DNA of 64,000 bases from Patiria miniata (lineage: Eukaryota; Echinodermata; Asteroidea; Valvatida; Asterinidae), in the NCBI RefSeq assembly GCF_015706575.1, contig NW_024037065.1:5828001-5892000 (forward strand), read 5' to 3'. The number at the start of each line of letters is the position of its first letter. The first letter of the stretch is position 1. Positions 54,024 to 64,000 of the stretch are shown here, one piece after another. The position numbers and the translations under genes were made by a program. Under the pieces are notes generated by a model, which was given only the letters and a program-made list of their open reading frames with translations, made no database searches and was not told the origin of the DNA.

Positions 54024-55069
54024 TCAAAGAACTCCACTTGTGCTGGCACCAGCTTGGGATGGAAGTGAACTTGTATCATCACCCATGTCAGTGCTGGCTT
54101 CCCTTTTTCTGGCTACAGCAGATGGCTCTACAGCCTTGTCTGGCTGGCAGGAGTCTCTTGTCTTAACCAAGGCGAACAGCTCATTAAACCAAGTCCCGTA
54201 CTGCCTTTCTTCTTGAATTATCTTGATGCCAGTTGCAGTTTTTATAGTCATGGCGATTTTCTTGCAATCTGCGACACATTTTTTGAACTTATTGCGTGTT
54301 TGTTGCGCAGTGAATGGAAATGATCCACCATGACCATCTTTAGCATAAATTCCGCGAAGTTCTGCCAGTTTTGGCATTCTCGGTGTTCATAAAAATAAGC
54401 CGTTTCTTGTAGTACTCGTTGTTGCACAGAAAATATTGACCAAATCGTTGATGTGACGATTTTGACAAGTCTTGTGTTCAACTGAGGAGTGTATTCTGTG
54501 AGAACGTGTCTCTCATGGAGCCACAGCGAGATGGTGGTTTCCTCCACAACTGCAAAGTCTCCAGCAGCGTTACATATTCGGAACCACCAATCCTTTCCCA
54601 GCACCTGTCCTACTGAAGGAATTGTTGCTCGATACACCTCCCTGGCGCCGTTGGTTTTCCACAGAGAAGCATTCACCTCCCTCAAGAATTTGTTGAACGT
54701 CTGTTTTTGCACTGGCACTTGCACGGTGATGGTGGAGTCCCTCATACGAGCAACATTCAGCTGTTCTTTTACTTGAATCTTTAGACTGCTTGCAAAACAA
54801 TCATAGGCATTGCTCAACTCATGTTCATCTGGTTTAAGTACAATATCGAAGGTTGGGCGCCACTCATCAAACTCTTCAGGCCATCCATCATTATGGACTA
54901 AGAATTCTTCAACTCCCTCATCACTTATTGTACTGTCAAGAATGTTTAATGTCCACAGTTTAGAAGTGGGCCAGTGTTCAGTTTTGGACTTAACTGTCCG
55001 TGAAGTTTCACCACAATTCAGAAGACGGTAATTCACTCGGCATCTGTTTTGCAAACCATATCTCTGCAC
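54024..55069 (-). pseudogene. Uncharacterised metazoan protein relic (possible chromo/Tudor-knot-like and Myb/SANT-like parts)
   Basis: Minus-strand exon starting after a TTTATTTACAG acceptor near 55083. The first frame (to about 54370) contains VNYRLLNCGETSRTVKSKTE, FLVHNDGWPEEFDEWRP and GKDWWFRICNAAGDFAVVEE. A one-base shift near 54370 leads to LAELRGIYAKDGHGGSFPFT, NKFKKCVADCKKIAMTIK and LVKTRDSCQPDKAVEPS, ending TSGVL at 54024. The NDGWPEEFDEW string resembles chromo-barrel/Tudor-knot loops, and the second half looks like a DNA-binding helical domain. Both assignments are impressions, not established. It starts 15 bp beyond the array end and is probably the host sequence into which the array was placed. 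Confidence 0.5.
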
Positions 55070-55083
55070 AATCCATCATGCAC

Positions 55084-57430
55084 TGTAAATAAACAAAAAA
55101 GAAATCACACCACGTATTTAATAAGTAACAGGAAAATGTTCACTTCTCAAAACACAATTGCCAATTAATAAAAATATGCAGTCTTTGAATAGTGATAACT
55201 AGAGTGCAACAAAATGACTTCTTTCCTTTGTCAAACATTTTTCATTCCTATACCCATGGCAGTACAAACATTCACCAAAAGTTCTGTGTCTACAATACAC
55301 TGACACAGCCTATTTAAATTTAAAATAAAAAGAAAAGAACATGCCCAAGGTGCTGGGATGCACAGTTTAAGTGTGAACACGCACTCAATTAGTATTGTCC
55401 ACTTTGCTTGCTAACATTTGCTTTTAATATGCATATTTTGCATACATGCACATAAACAAATCCTTTAATCCCCACATAAACAAATCCAAATCCTTTAAGC
55501 AGTATGGTTTAATGCACCTATCAATAAGCTCGTATTCTTTGGAATGGAATATGATTTATATGAATTCATCAAATCTTATTATTAACCTGACCTATGGAAA
55601 AAAATTCCACCAACTTCATGGAAGGCGTAGTATTTTACTTGTCACAGACTGCATACATTTTGGGTCTGGATGGCTGGTAAGATAAAAGAAAGCAAAAAGA
55701 AAGTAAGAACATGTCATGCGTAACTTATAAATCAAAAAATTAATTTAGTAAGGAAAAATGACAGGGCCCAACATTACTAATTAGCTTGTCTAGCTAATTA
55801 GTTATAGCAAGTGTATAGACCAAGCCTGTACGAGGTCTTGTCCTCAATTAGGCCGAGGCCTAGCTAACCTTGGGCTAGGAATTACTAAATAATATATTTT
55901 AAAATGCTGTTGCTTATTGTTACGGCTGCCGTAACGCGAATTTCAACAGCTGTTACGGAACTCTCTGGATCCCTGACGTAATAGTATTCAACGTCACAAG
56001 GTTTGGCTGTTATTGGCACCAGACTATCAATGTGATCAACCATATGGTTCTCGAACTTTATTTCCCTTTTTGAAAAAAAAATCCTGCAAATTAGCACTGA
56101 TTTCAAAGAAGAAAATATATCTACTTATAAATAACAAGAAAAGAACAATTTTAGTAAAACCTAAAACTTAGCTAACAAATTGAGTAGCGCGGCAGGATTT
56201 TGAACCCAGCTTTAGTCCCTCATTTCATGACATTGAGCTTATGTGCGAAGCGTTCTTGTTGAACTGGCAGTTGTATTCTGAAATACGATCGCATTAAAAT
56301 GCCGTAATTATAGGTCTTGAACATGTACAGCCCCTATTTCATATTTGAAAATGGTGTTACGGCTGTCGTAACATTATAGCCATTATCCCAATTAATACGA
56401 TGCTATATGCAATAATTGATCTAGGCAGGCTTAGCCTAGGCTAGCCTTTATAGTCTTAGGCTATAAACATGTAAAACACAATACCCATTTCTTAATAAAT
56501 TAATCATTGAAGTAGGCCTATAGCATGGAAGTTTTCAAAATGCCCTGCTCTGCTACTCTAGCCTCAAGCCTGCCCTTTTGACATGGCAACGGACGACACC
56601 CTTTTCATAATGCTACAGCCTACCCGCCAGTGCACTACTGCTACACGCAAACGTTTGAACACACAACCACAGTGAAATTCTATGCTTTTTACATCATCGT
56701 ATCATCTTTTCCAGTCCTAAATGTGAGCAAAAGTGCCCACCCTGAAAATTGGGATGAGTTACTCTTTCGTTTGGTGTTACTGGTGATACACATAAACGCT
56801 ATTTAAGGGTATAACTAACCGACAGAAAAGGCCGAAAATAGCTTCGCTGTCATGCACTCTTCCTGCGACATGCCCACAAACAGTTTGAACAACGTCCTAT
56901 GGGATTTGCGAGAAGGTCAACTATTGCGTGAACTTTTTGATGTCTAAATTGACGGAGGGAAATTTCATCCAATCAAAATGGCTTTGTTATCAGTAAAATG
57001 CTTGTGACCTGAATTTTGTTTTTAGCGAAACAACTTTTCGGTAGCTTAGGGGGTTTCTTAGTACAATCCGTAGAAGACTGCCAAGCTGCCAAATATTTAG
57101 CAAGTTTTCAGCTTTCACACACAAAAACACATGCTGGACCGGAAAATGATTCTGAAAATGACGGAGGTATTTTATCTTTATTCTTTCCAAAAACGATATG
57201 ACTTGGAAGAGTGAAAGATGAACTTTTTCTTTCTGCAAGCAACTAAATTATACAGTGAGCGAGTATTGGATTATGACGAAAGAAGTCCAGAATGGGTGTT
57301 TTTTAGGCTGAAAAACGACACGTGCTGTGGTCCGCGTCGGCAAATCCCGTTTACTTGACCTCAAAAATTCATATGCCCTTCCGAGCAATTTTCCCGGGTC
57401 CACAGCATCATGACCTGATTAGATTACCGT
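55084..57430. other. Non-coding stretch
   Basis: AT-rich, no gene supported. It contains a diverged repeat at 55911-55990 and GTTACGGC/GCCGTAAC palindromes at about 55919-55935 and 56355-56371. Confidence 0.5.
55911..55990 (+). repeat. Diverged interspersed repeat, copy 2
   Basis: Counterpart of 404-490 (see there). The internal palindrome GTTACGGCTGCCGTAAC is clear in this copy. Confidence 0.45.
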
Positions 57431-57439
57431 AGTTTTGGA

Positions 57440-59330
57440 AACTACAACGCGTCCTACAAAGGGCTCGCCTGACCAGATGTTGAGCCTCCACTCCCTTGAT
57501 TGGAAGTCTATATTTCCACCTGTTGGCATGAGAAAATCCATGCCAAGGATCCACTGTGTTTGATTTCGGCGAACACTGCCTTCACTTGGTGCATGGTCCT
57601 ACCAACTTGCACCATAACCAAAGTCATGCCTTGCACAGCTAACTGGCTTCCGTCCACCTGTTTTACCTGGACGTCTATGGTCTACAAGACGGGATTTTTT
57701 CTCTTTTGGGATATGGTAATGCACCGCATTACTTATTAACGTGTCGGTTGACAATGTGTGAATCCAGAATCGACACCTGGTTGCCCTTACCAACTCATCC
57801 AAAAACAAAACAATATCGAGGACCACGGCTTGGATCAGGCAGATTAATTACTCGTTGCCTATCTTTATGTTTGGACCTCGCTTTTCCATTTTTGGCTTCA
57901 CCGAGTCTGCTTTTGGATCCTTTTGACCACTCAGCCATCCCAGAGTTCCCGTGGGTCCCTGCTTTGGAGTTCCTTTACACTCCCGGGCGAAATGCCCTTT
58001 CTCACCAGACTTGAAACACATAAAGGTTCCAGGTTAGGCTTTCCCATGCTTGTGTGACTTGGGGGACAACACGCACTTGCCTTGCCCGGGCCTTTGCTCT
58101 GGTAGGACAATGGCTTGACCAAGTCGGCCACAGATTTCAATGTCTTGACCTGCTCATTGAGACTTTCTTCTAAAGTCCCTAACTCTCTGTTACAGAGTCT
58201 ATAGTCCTAGCCAATTTGGCGGGCTTTCGGTCCAGCAATCAATGCTGTTCGACCTTCTCAAAATTCTCAGTCTCCACGGCAGCCTGGACTGCTTCATCCG
58301 AGGTTTTAGGACGGGCTGTATTGATGCCCTCTCTAACTTAGTGGCTGTCAACGGCATCGATGAAATGGTTCTTTGCCAACTTCTCTCGAGCTTTTTCTTG
58401 CATTTCAGATTCGCTCTTACAGTTAACTCATGGATTGCCTGCCCTAACTCTAGCTATCCTTTTCGCGCCGGTTTCAGAGCGAGACAATTCTCACTCGATG
58501 GAGCTGACCCAAACCTACAATCAAGCAACTTGACCAGTGCATTTTATGTGTGCTTTTGGCCAGAGTCGCCCACCGTCGGTAGAGCATCCCATTTCAAGCT
58601 TGCGGACAACCACTTCGCAGCTTGCGCTTTGCTCCTCATGGCATAACTCAAAATAGCGGAAGTACTCCTTCCAGAGCACTTTCCCACCATACCGGGTCAG
58701 GGGTTATGTTTCGCCTACGATCTGGTGGCTTCAAACTTCCCTTCGGACCCAAGTCACCATGGACACGTGCCTCTCGTTTCAGTGGCCAAGGACCAACTGA
58801 CGAGCCGTCCACTTTTTCAGCTGAACTGCTGTTCTTCGCCTCGACTGATCAAGTTGCGAAAACTTAGCAGATCGCTGTAAACCAGTGTAGGGTTTACTTT
58901 TTCCTTATCCCGGACGAACGGGTTAGTACTTGGCTTACCCTATTCCATGCCACCTTGCCCAACAAGAACAGCGTCAGGTCATTAATAACTTGACTCTGGA
59001 GTTCCATCCAAGGTGATTAGCGTCGACCCTGCTCTAGGTGTTATCCTTGATCCCGAGTTCTTCAGGAGTGTGGTCTTTATAAAGCTCACCTCCCTCGCAC
59101 GTTTGTGGGCCCACTCAGGCACTAACTTTGCGCCCGACTACCCCGTAGTCTCTTCGGGCAACCACATCTCAACATATCGGTACTCACCGGATAAAGCATA
59201 CGCCGGCTCCCACCTGGCATGCTCAGGTTCCCCATCTTTTGAAACCAAACGACTGCACCTCCAGGGACACCTCCAACTTCTTTGCAATGAGGTATTTTTA
59301 CATCGCAGAAATTAAACTTCCATTCGCAAT
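57440..59330 (-). pseudogene. Decayed Gypsy gag/protease relic
   Basis: Minus-strand remnants parallel Gypsy-1. A gag stretch with VREGINTARPKTSDEAVQAA and VETENFEKVE lies near 58240-58380, matching the capsid end of Gypsy-1. A zinc knuckle CFKSGEKGHFAREC lies at about 57973-58019 with Ser in place of the second Cys. A protease piece STDTLISNAVHYHIPKEKK lies near 57690-57760. Frames are broken throughout and no LTRs were found. It is an old copy of a relative of Gypsy-1. The plus-strand open frames here are its complement and not genes. Confidence 0.7.
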
Positions 59331-60278
59331 CGCTGCACCTCGGCCTCAGTACTTGAGGTACCCGCTAGACCCTGCAAGCGTTCGCTCATGACTGAACACA
59401 ACCACAGCAATCACACACAACACAAACAACAGACAACAATCAACCGACAACACACCACAGCTAAATTAACGATACAAATTAACAATACTAGTCAAACACA
59501 TTGTGCAATCAAATAATTTTATAGCGAAATCCCTAACAGCCATATGGTTCCGAAGGGCGATGTCTAAAGGTTGCGTAACACTTTATTTTGAATGAAACTA
59601 CATGTACACAGACATGTTCACACAGTCAGGTGAAATCTTTGAAAATTAATTTCAGTTTGGAAGACTGTACATGTATCTATATGCAACTTTCAGGATTTAT
59701 TTCCCTTATAATGATCCAAAAATGTGCTAAAAATCGTTGTAATATGTTCATTACTTTCCGTTGAAATTGGAAAAAAAAGGCCTGGCTACGAGCAATTTTG
59801 AAAAGTGTTACACTGATGTGCGCAATACATGTCAATCTTTTCAAGCCTCTCGAATATTAATGAGGTTCCCATCCATTACGGTGTGCAGTAAACAATGCCA
59901 TAAAAACCTCCTTCGCGAGTTGATACCGAGACCGACGCCATGTCACGCCGAGTGACGCTAATGAATATGCTAATATGCCCTTCATGATGTGCGCCAGGTC
60001 GAAATCGGTCAAAATTTCTTCTTCAGTTAGAATGCAACATTTCAACAATACCAAACATATTTCCTGAGAAACACAACGTTTAAAAAGGCCATGTTTTGGG
60101 GGGTTCACGAATTTCAATGCTGTGATACTATACAGCGTCTTATTATTAGTACGTAATCGGATTAGCTTCCCCTGACAACGACCGACGCTTTGCCTTCGCA
60201 ACCGTATGGCTGCTTAATCAATCACAATCATCCCACAACAGGATTGTCGGCACAACAAATATGATTGTACTTTAATAA
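59331..60278. other. Non-coding stretch
   Basis: No gene supported; open frames of 64-114 residues have no recognisable content. Confidence 0.45.
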
Positions 60279-60443
60279 GGGAATAAATGTGTGCTTCGGA
60301 GGTTTTTATCACTCTGTTTAAGACCACTTAGAGTCTGGGTGCTGATAATTACCCGAGCCGGAGGCGAGGGTAATTATCAGCACCCAGACTCTAAGTGGTC
60401 TTAAACAGAGTGATAAATACCGACGGAGCACATATTTATTCCC
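60279..60443. repeat. Large palindrome (fold-back element)
   Basis: Two 76-bp arms (60279-60354, 60368-60443) are reverse complements with about five mismatches, all in the outer 30 bp. The 13-nt loop is GAGCCGGAGGCGA. Such a structure is typical of a fold-back MITE. Confidence 0.85.
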
Positions 60444-60850
60444 ATTCATAAATACCTTTTCGGTAAGAAAAAATCATATAATTCGTTCAAAACATCCCGA
60501 TTTTGTTCAACAAATTCACTTTATGCTTTTTGAAACATCCCTCTTGCAAAATAATGGAGTGTTCAGCTGGCGAGTAAGATGTAAACAACCCTTTTATGGA
60601 GATTGACGCGCGCGTCAGAACTATACAATTCTGACTCCTTGGTAGTGTTGCGCATGCCTACGTGAGGATTGTGAACGTTCAACCAATGAAACGATAAGAG
60701 GCACTGGATTTTTAGGAGTCCACATTTTATTGTGACACTGGAAAAGTGTTTAAGACAAGCTAGCCATGTCTTTATCATCCGTTTAAGACCGGCCACGTGA
60801 CGGGCTCTCGACCAATAGGAATGCGTTAACTGTCTTAGGTATTTATGAAT
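60444..60850. mobile_element. MITE-like segment with 14-bp inverted ends
   Basis: ATTCATAAATACCT (60444-60457) is inverted at 60837-60850. The right part (60775-60790) also carries CCGTTTAAGACCG, related to GTTTAAGACCA in the adjacent palindrome. The two may therefore be parts of one compound element. No coding. Confidence 0.45.
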
Positions 60851-61009
60851 AAACAATGATCAAGAAATATACATTAATAATTGGGACTTAATGGGGCTGT
60901 TTTATCAGCAGAGTCCAGGCGTGGTTCTAGAACCAATATTTTTTGGGGGCTAGCACGGTGGATACAGAATTTGTTCAGGGAGGCGTGCTGAAATGTTGAC
61001 CGGGTTTTT

Positions 61010-61100
61010 TTCCCAGACACTTAGGCGGGGGGGGGGGGGGGGGCTAGACAAAATTGGGGCGCTACAGCCCCCCCCCTAGCCCCCCCCCCCCCCCCCCGTA
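61010..61100. repeat. G-run/C-run palindromic repeat, second copy
   Basis: 17 G at 61027-61043, then GGGGCGCTACAGCCCC and C-runs separated by TAG up to 61097. It has the same organisation as 960-1075. Confidence 0.4.
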
Positions 61101-64000
61101 GAACCTCGCCTGGCAGAGTCACGTCATCAACAATGTACAACAATGTAAGCAATGCGCTATTACGTCGGTAACAATTTTAAAAAAATGTAAGTGTAACCTG
61201 GAAAAATGACACACTATGGGGAACTCGCACTAAAACTACTACGACTAAACTAAATTCAGGATTTTTGAATGGAAAAGGCGCGAGGAGATTGAATGAATAG
61301 AGACAAGGGACACTAGATTTCGAACAAACAAAGACAAATACAATTTATTTACAAGAACTTTAAAAATGACCAGATAATTATAAAACCAAGACCACGAAGA
61401 TTAAAAACCCAACTTAAACCTAAAAAACCAAAGACTCCAACCTAAAAAAACCCAACTTAAACCAAAGACTTAAAACCAAGTTAAAAACCAAAGTATTTAA
61501 CCAACACAGTGTACATGTAATAAGTAGTCCTTAAAGACACTTCTGGCAGAAATCTGTTAACAAGATAAGAGAGTAAAGAATGTAATAAGAAACAGGTAAA
61601 CAATGCAAACAAACTCAAGCTACACTAGGTCTAAAGTAATATAAACAATGCCCTGTGGACCTTCTATCCAGTCTTGCCAAGAACACCAAAATCGCTTGTG
61701 AATACTTAATGAGCAAGATAAACAGTGGTCCCTGTCTTCTGAATACCAGGTGGGACTAATCACCAAGGGGGTAATTCAACATTCCTGAACAGTAAACTTG
61801 CAAAGGTCCAAAGCAGATAAGAATATCTAAATGCAACAGGTGGCTAAATACAAAATAAAGGAAATGCAGGTCTACAGTAAACGAACAGCTTGGACAAGTC
61901 TAACTAATGAATAAACATGGCAAACTAATCAGTAAGAAGTCTGTGGGAAAACCACTCCCCTTGGCTTTACACATGTACAATAAAGGTAATGAAGAAAACA
62001 CCATCCAAAATACTGAAATCAGATGTCAAAAGAAAAAGTATCAAATCAACAATTAACTCAATAATCAAAAGGCAATGCAATGCATCTATCCAAGTCATTC
62101 CTCGGAAATTAAGTCTTAGTCAATGAAATAAATCAAACTTCTGACAACACAATTTTCCTCAAAAACAACAGAACTCTAACATGTCTAACGATCCTGATCA
62201 ATCAAATCAAACAATACAAGTTAACTTTCCTCAACCAATTTCTAAATAAACCCTATCTCAAAACTTCAAGTGATAATTCCTACAAGGCTGTTCAAGAATT
62301 CTATAAAACTTGATTGTCAAACTCTGAATACCAAAACAGATCAAAACTTCTTAAAACTTAATAATACACTTAATGAGAAAATACAAAGAAAAACATATAT
62401 CAAAACTCACCAATAACTCGAGCAGATAAACACTCACACAGGGCAAGGCGCACCCAAGAAAATCAAGGGGAAAAGAGAGGAAATATAATGCACGGTCCTC
62501 TCTCTACTGCCGCTGGTCTGCTACTGACCATGAGGGGTCCGTGGTCTTACAGGGGGGCAGGGCACATGGTCTTGGGACAGGGGGAACCAATGGCATGGGA
62601 ACAATTTACATACAATGTGGACTGTTACTGGGGAAAGCTAATCAGGGGGAAACACTACTATGAAAGGGTGGGGGACATCTAATATAAAAGGGGTGATTTA
62701 TTCAGGGGGTCTAATCCTATACTAAAGCACTACAAAAATACATTGAAAAACTACAAGTAAAACTTGGCTCTGCCACATAAGCAATGCACAACACGGTATA
62801 CACAATGTAAGTAATGCACACTAATTGTAAACAACGCACGCCAATGTTAGTAATGTACACCGCGCAAGAATACAAACCGTTCAGCTATGTGCTATGACCA
62901 AACTTCACCCATGTAAGCCAGCGTCAGCATCGTACTGTACATTCACTCGTACGGCTGCGTCAGAATATTCGTACACAGCGCGACTCAAGCACAGTGACGG
63001 CCTGTATCCAGTCGCATGCGTCAACGTTACCCAAAACACAGTGTACAAGCAATACACTTCCTCACTGCACGCCGTCCACAACTCCACTAATAAAGAGCGT
63101 CACGATCACGTGCAACCTCCCAAGTAAACACGCACGCATGTACAACCACACATGCATGTACTAACCTACGGGAATTTGGGAACCAATCATGTACATGCAT
63201 TCAGTCGCTGAGAGCTAAGCCACGCCCAGTCACCCCCGCACAATCACTGTTTTAGCATTAGACTAGCTAAAACTCACTTCACTTTCCGCCACAATATGTA
63301 ATTCTCAATCCAACTTTCATGACACATCAGTTTTGTGCTAAGCTGTACGCCAATTAGATGAAAAATAACTTTGATGTTGGCCTTCGTTTATGTAGCTTGA
63401 AATTTGCAAATTGGCATTGCAATTATTTTAAAAGCTCAGCGGTCCATCAAAAAAAGCCAAATCATTTTGTTTGAACTAAACCGGTTGTAAACTTTGATTA
63501 AATTTATCATGGCGAATATGAACAAAAGGAAATTAAGTCTCTTTTGAAAGAAGTGACACCCTCTCTTTTTCTGTTGAGCTAGCTTCCTCAACAAGCCAGT
63601 GTTTTGGCAATCGCCTCCTGAAATGGTCAAGAACAATGTATATAAGTTAATCCGAGCCTGGCAAAAGGATGGACGAGAGACCAATAGACTCCTCTCAAAG
63701 GACGTCATCTTCGCAGGAAAATTACAACTCGTATGCGCGCAGGGTGCAAATTTATGTTCTAAATGCGCGCGCATGTTGCTCAAACTTTTATACACGCGCG
63801 CGCACCACTTTTTACTATCGCCCATGGGATAAACGCTTGAAGTGCGTTAACTTCCGGCTCCATTCGTGCTGTGCTACACCATGTACCATGTGAAGCAGCA
63901 GGGTTGAATGAGATGACGTCACACTAACGAACTGGATGCGTCACAGCCGATACACGTCGCGAAAATGTAACGCGCAAAATGCCGATGCACGATGAAACGT
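61101..64000. other. Non-coding right flank
   Basis: AT-rich and A-rich DNA. AACCAAAG/ACTTAAAACC short repeats occur near 61380-61500 and TG/CA-rich sequence near 63150. The open frames (for example 62488-62682 and 62894-63127) show no recognisable domain. No RNA gene was identified. Confidence 0.45.

Noticed and set aside
56180..56230. tRNA gene suggested by a TTTGAACCCAGC stretch
   Set aside because: No A box, acceptor stem or anticodon arm fits around it.
58242..58646. Plus-strand ORF of 134 residues
   Set aside because: It is the opposite strand of the decayed Gypsy gag relic.
62488..62682. Small ORF of 64 residues
   Set aside because: No conserved domain, splice context or codon bias; chance open frame.

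Overview
This is eukaryotic, almost certainly metazoan, genomic DNA. Genes are interrupted by GT-AG introns, there are TATA/initiator promoters, three Ty3/Gypsy LTR retrotransposons, a 5'-truncated LINE and MITE-like palindromes. TTAGGG-type repeats, GCGCCCTC motifs at repeat ends and a relic of a RecQ-like helicase fit a marine invertebrate. The species cannot be fixed from the sequence. No intact single-copy host gene was recognised; the window is essentially a repeat cluster.

Layout. 1-6.6 kb: intergenic DNA with a decayed RecQ-like helicase (1273-2690) and a small Gypsy pol fragment (about 3162-3471, minus). 6.6-22.0 kb: Gypsy-1 (minus strand), whose left LTR carries a solo LTR of another family. 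Gypsy-2 (12685-19207, plus strand) is nested inside it, and Gypsy-2 carries a truncated LINE in pol plus an inverted-duplicated leader. 22.0-54.0 kb: a 32-kb array of repeated units of a kind I do not recognise, interrupted in the second unit by a young Gypsy-3 (30433-38341) and a 213-bp MITE. 54.0-55.1 kb: a frameshifted relic of an uncharacterised animal protein gene. 57.4-59.3 kb: a decayed Gypsy gag/protease relic. The remainder is non-coding with short palindromic repeats.

The array is the most unusual part. A unit is bounded by 41-bp inverted repeats. It carries a TTAGGG-like block near its left end, then two genes, here called R (two exons) and S (one exon), each with TATA and initiator elements about 32 nt apart. 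A conserved ~280-nt non-coding block and a GC-rich terminal hairpin follow; units are separated by 47-bp tandem repeats. R and S match no family I can name with confidence; R contains an H-x-H motif like that of HUH nucleases (tentative). I see no transposase, integrase or polymerase in the unit.

The array is strewn with short hairpins built on one plan: a variable but self-complementary stem, a TGTAA-type loop and a conserved AATACAA or AATGAAA tail. There are roughly fifty occurrences of the core CTGTAAG or its complement. They lie between genes, in the R intron and, in frame, inside the coding sequences of both R and S. Insertions differ between copies of S. This resembles, by analogy only, bacterial palindromic elements inserted in frame in genes, or REP hairpins served by an HUH protein.
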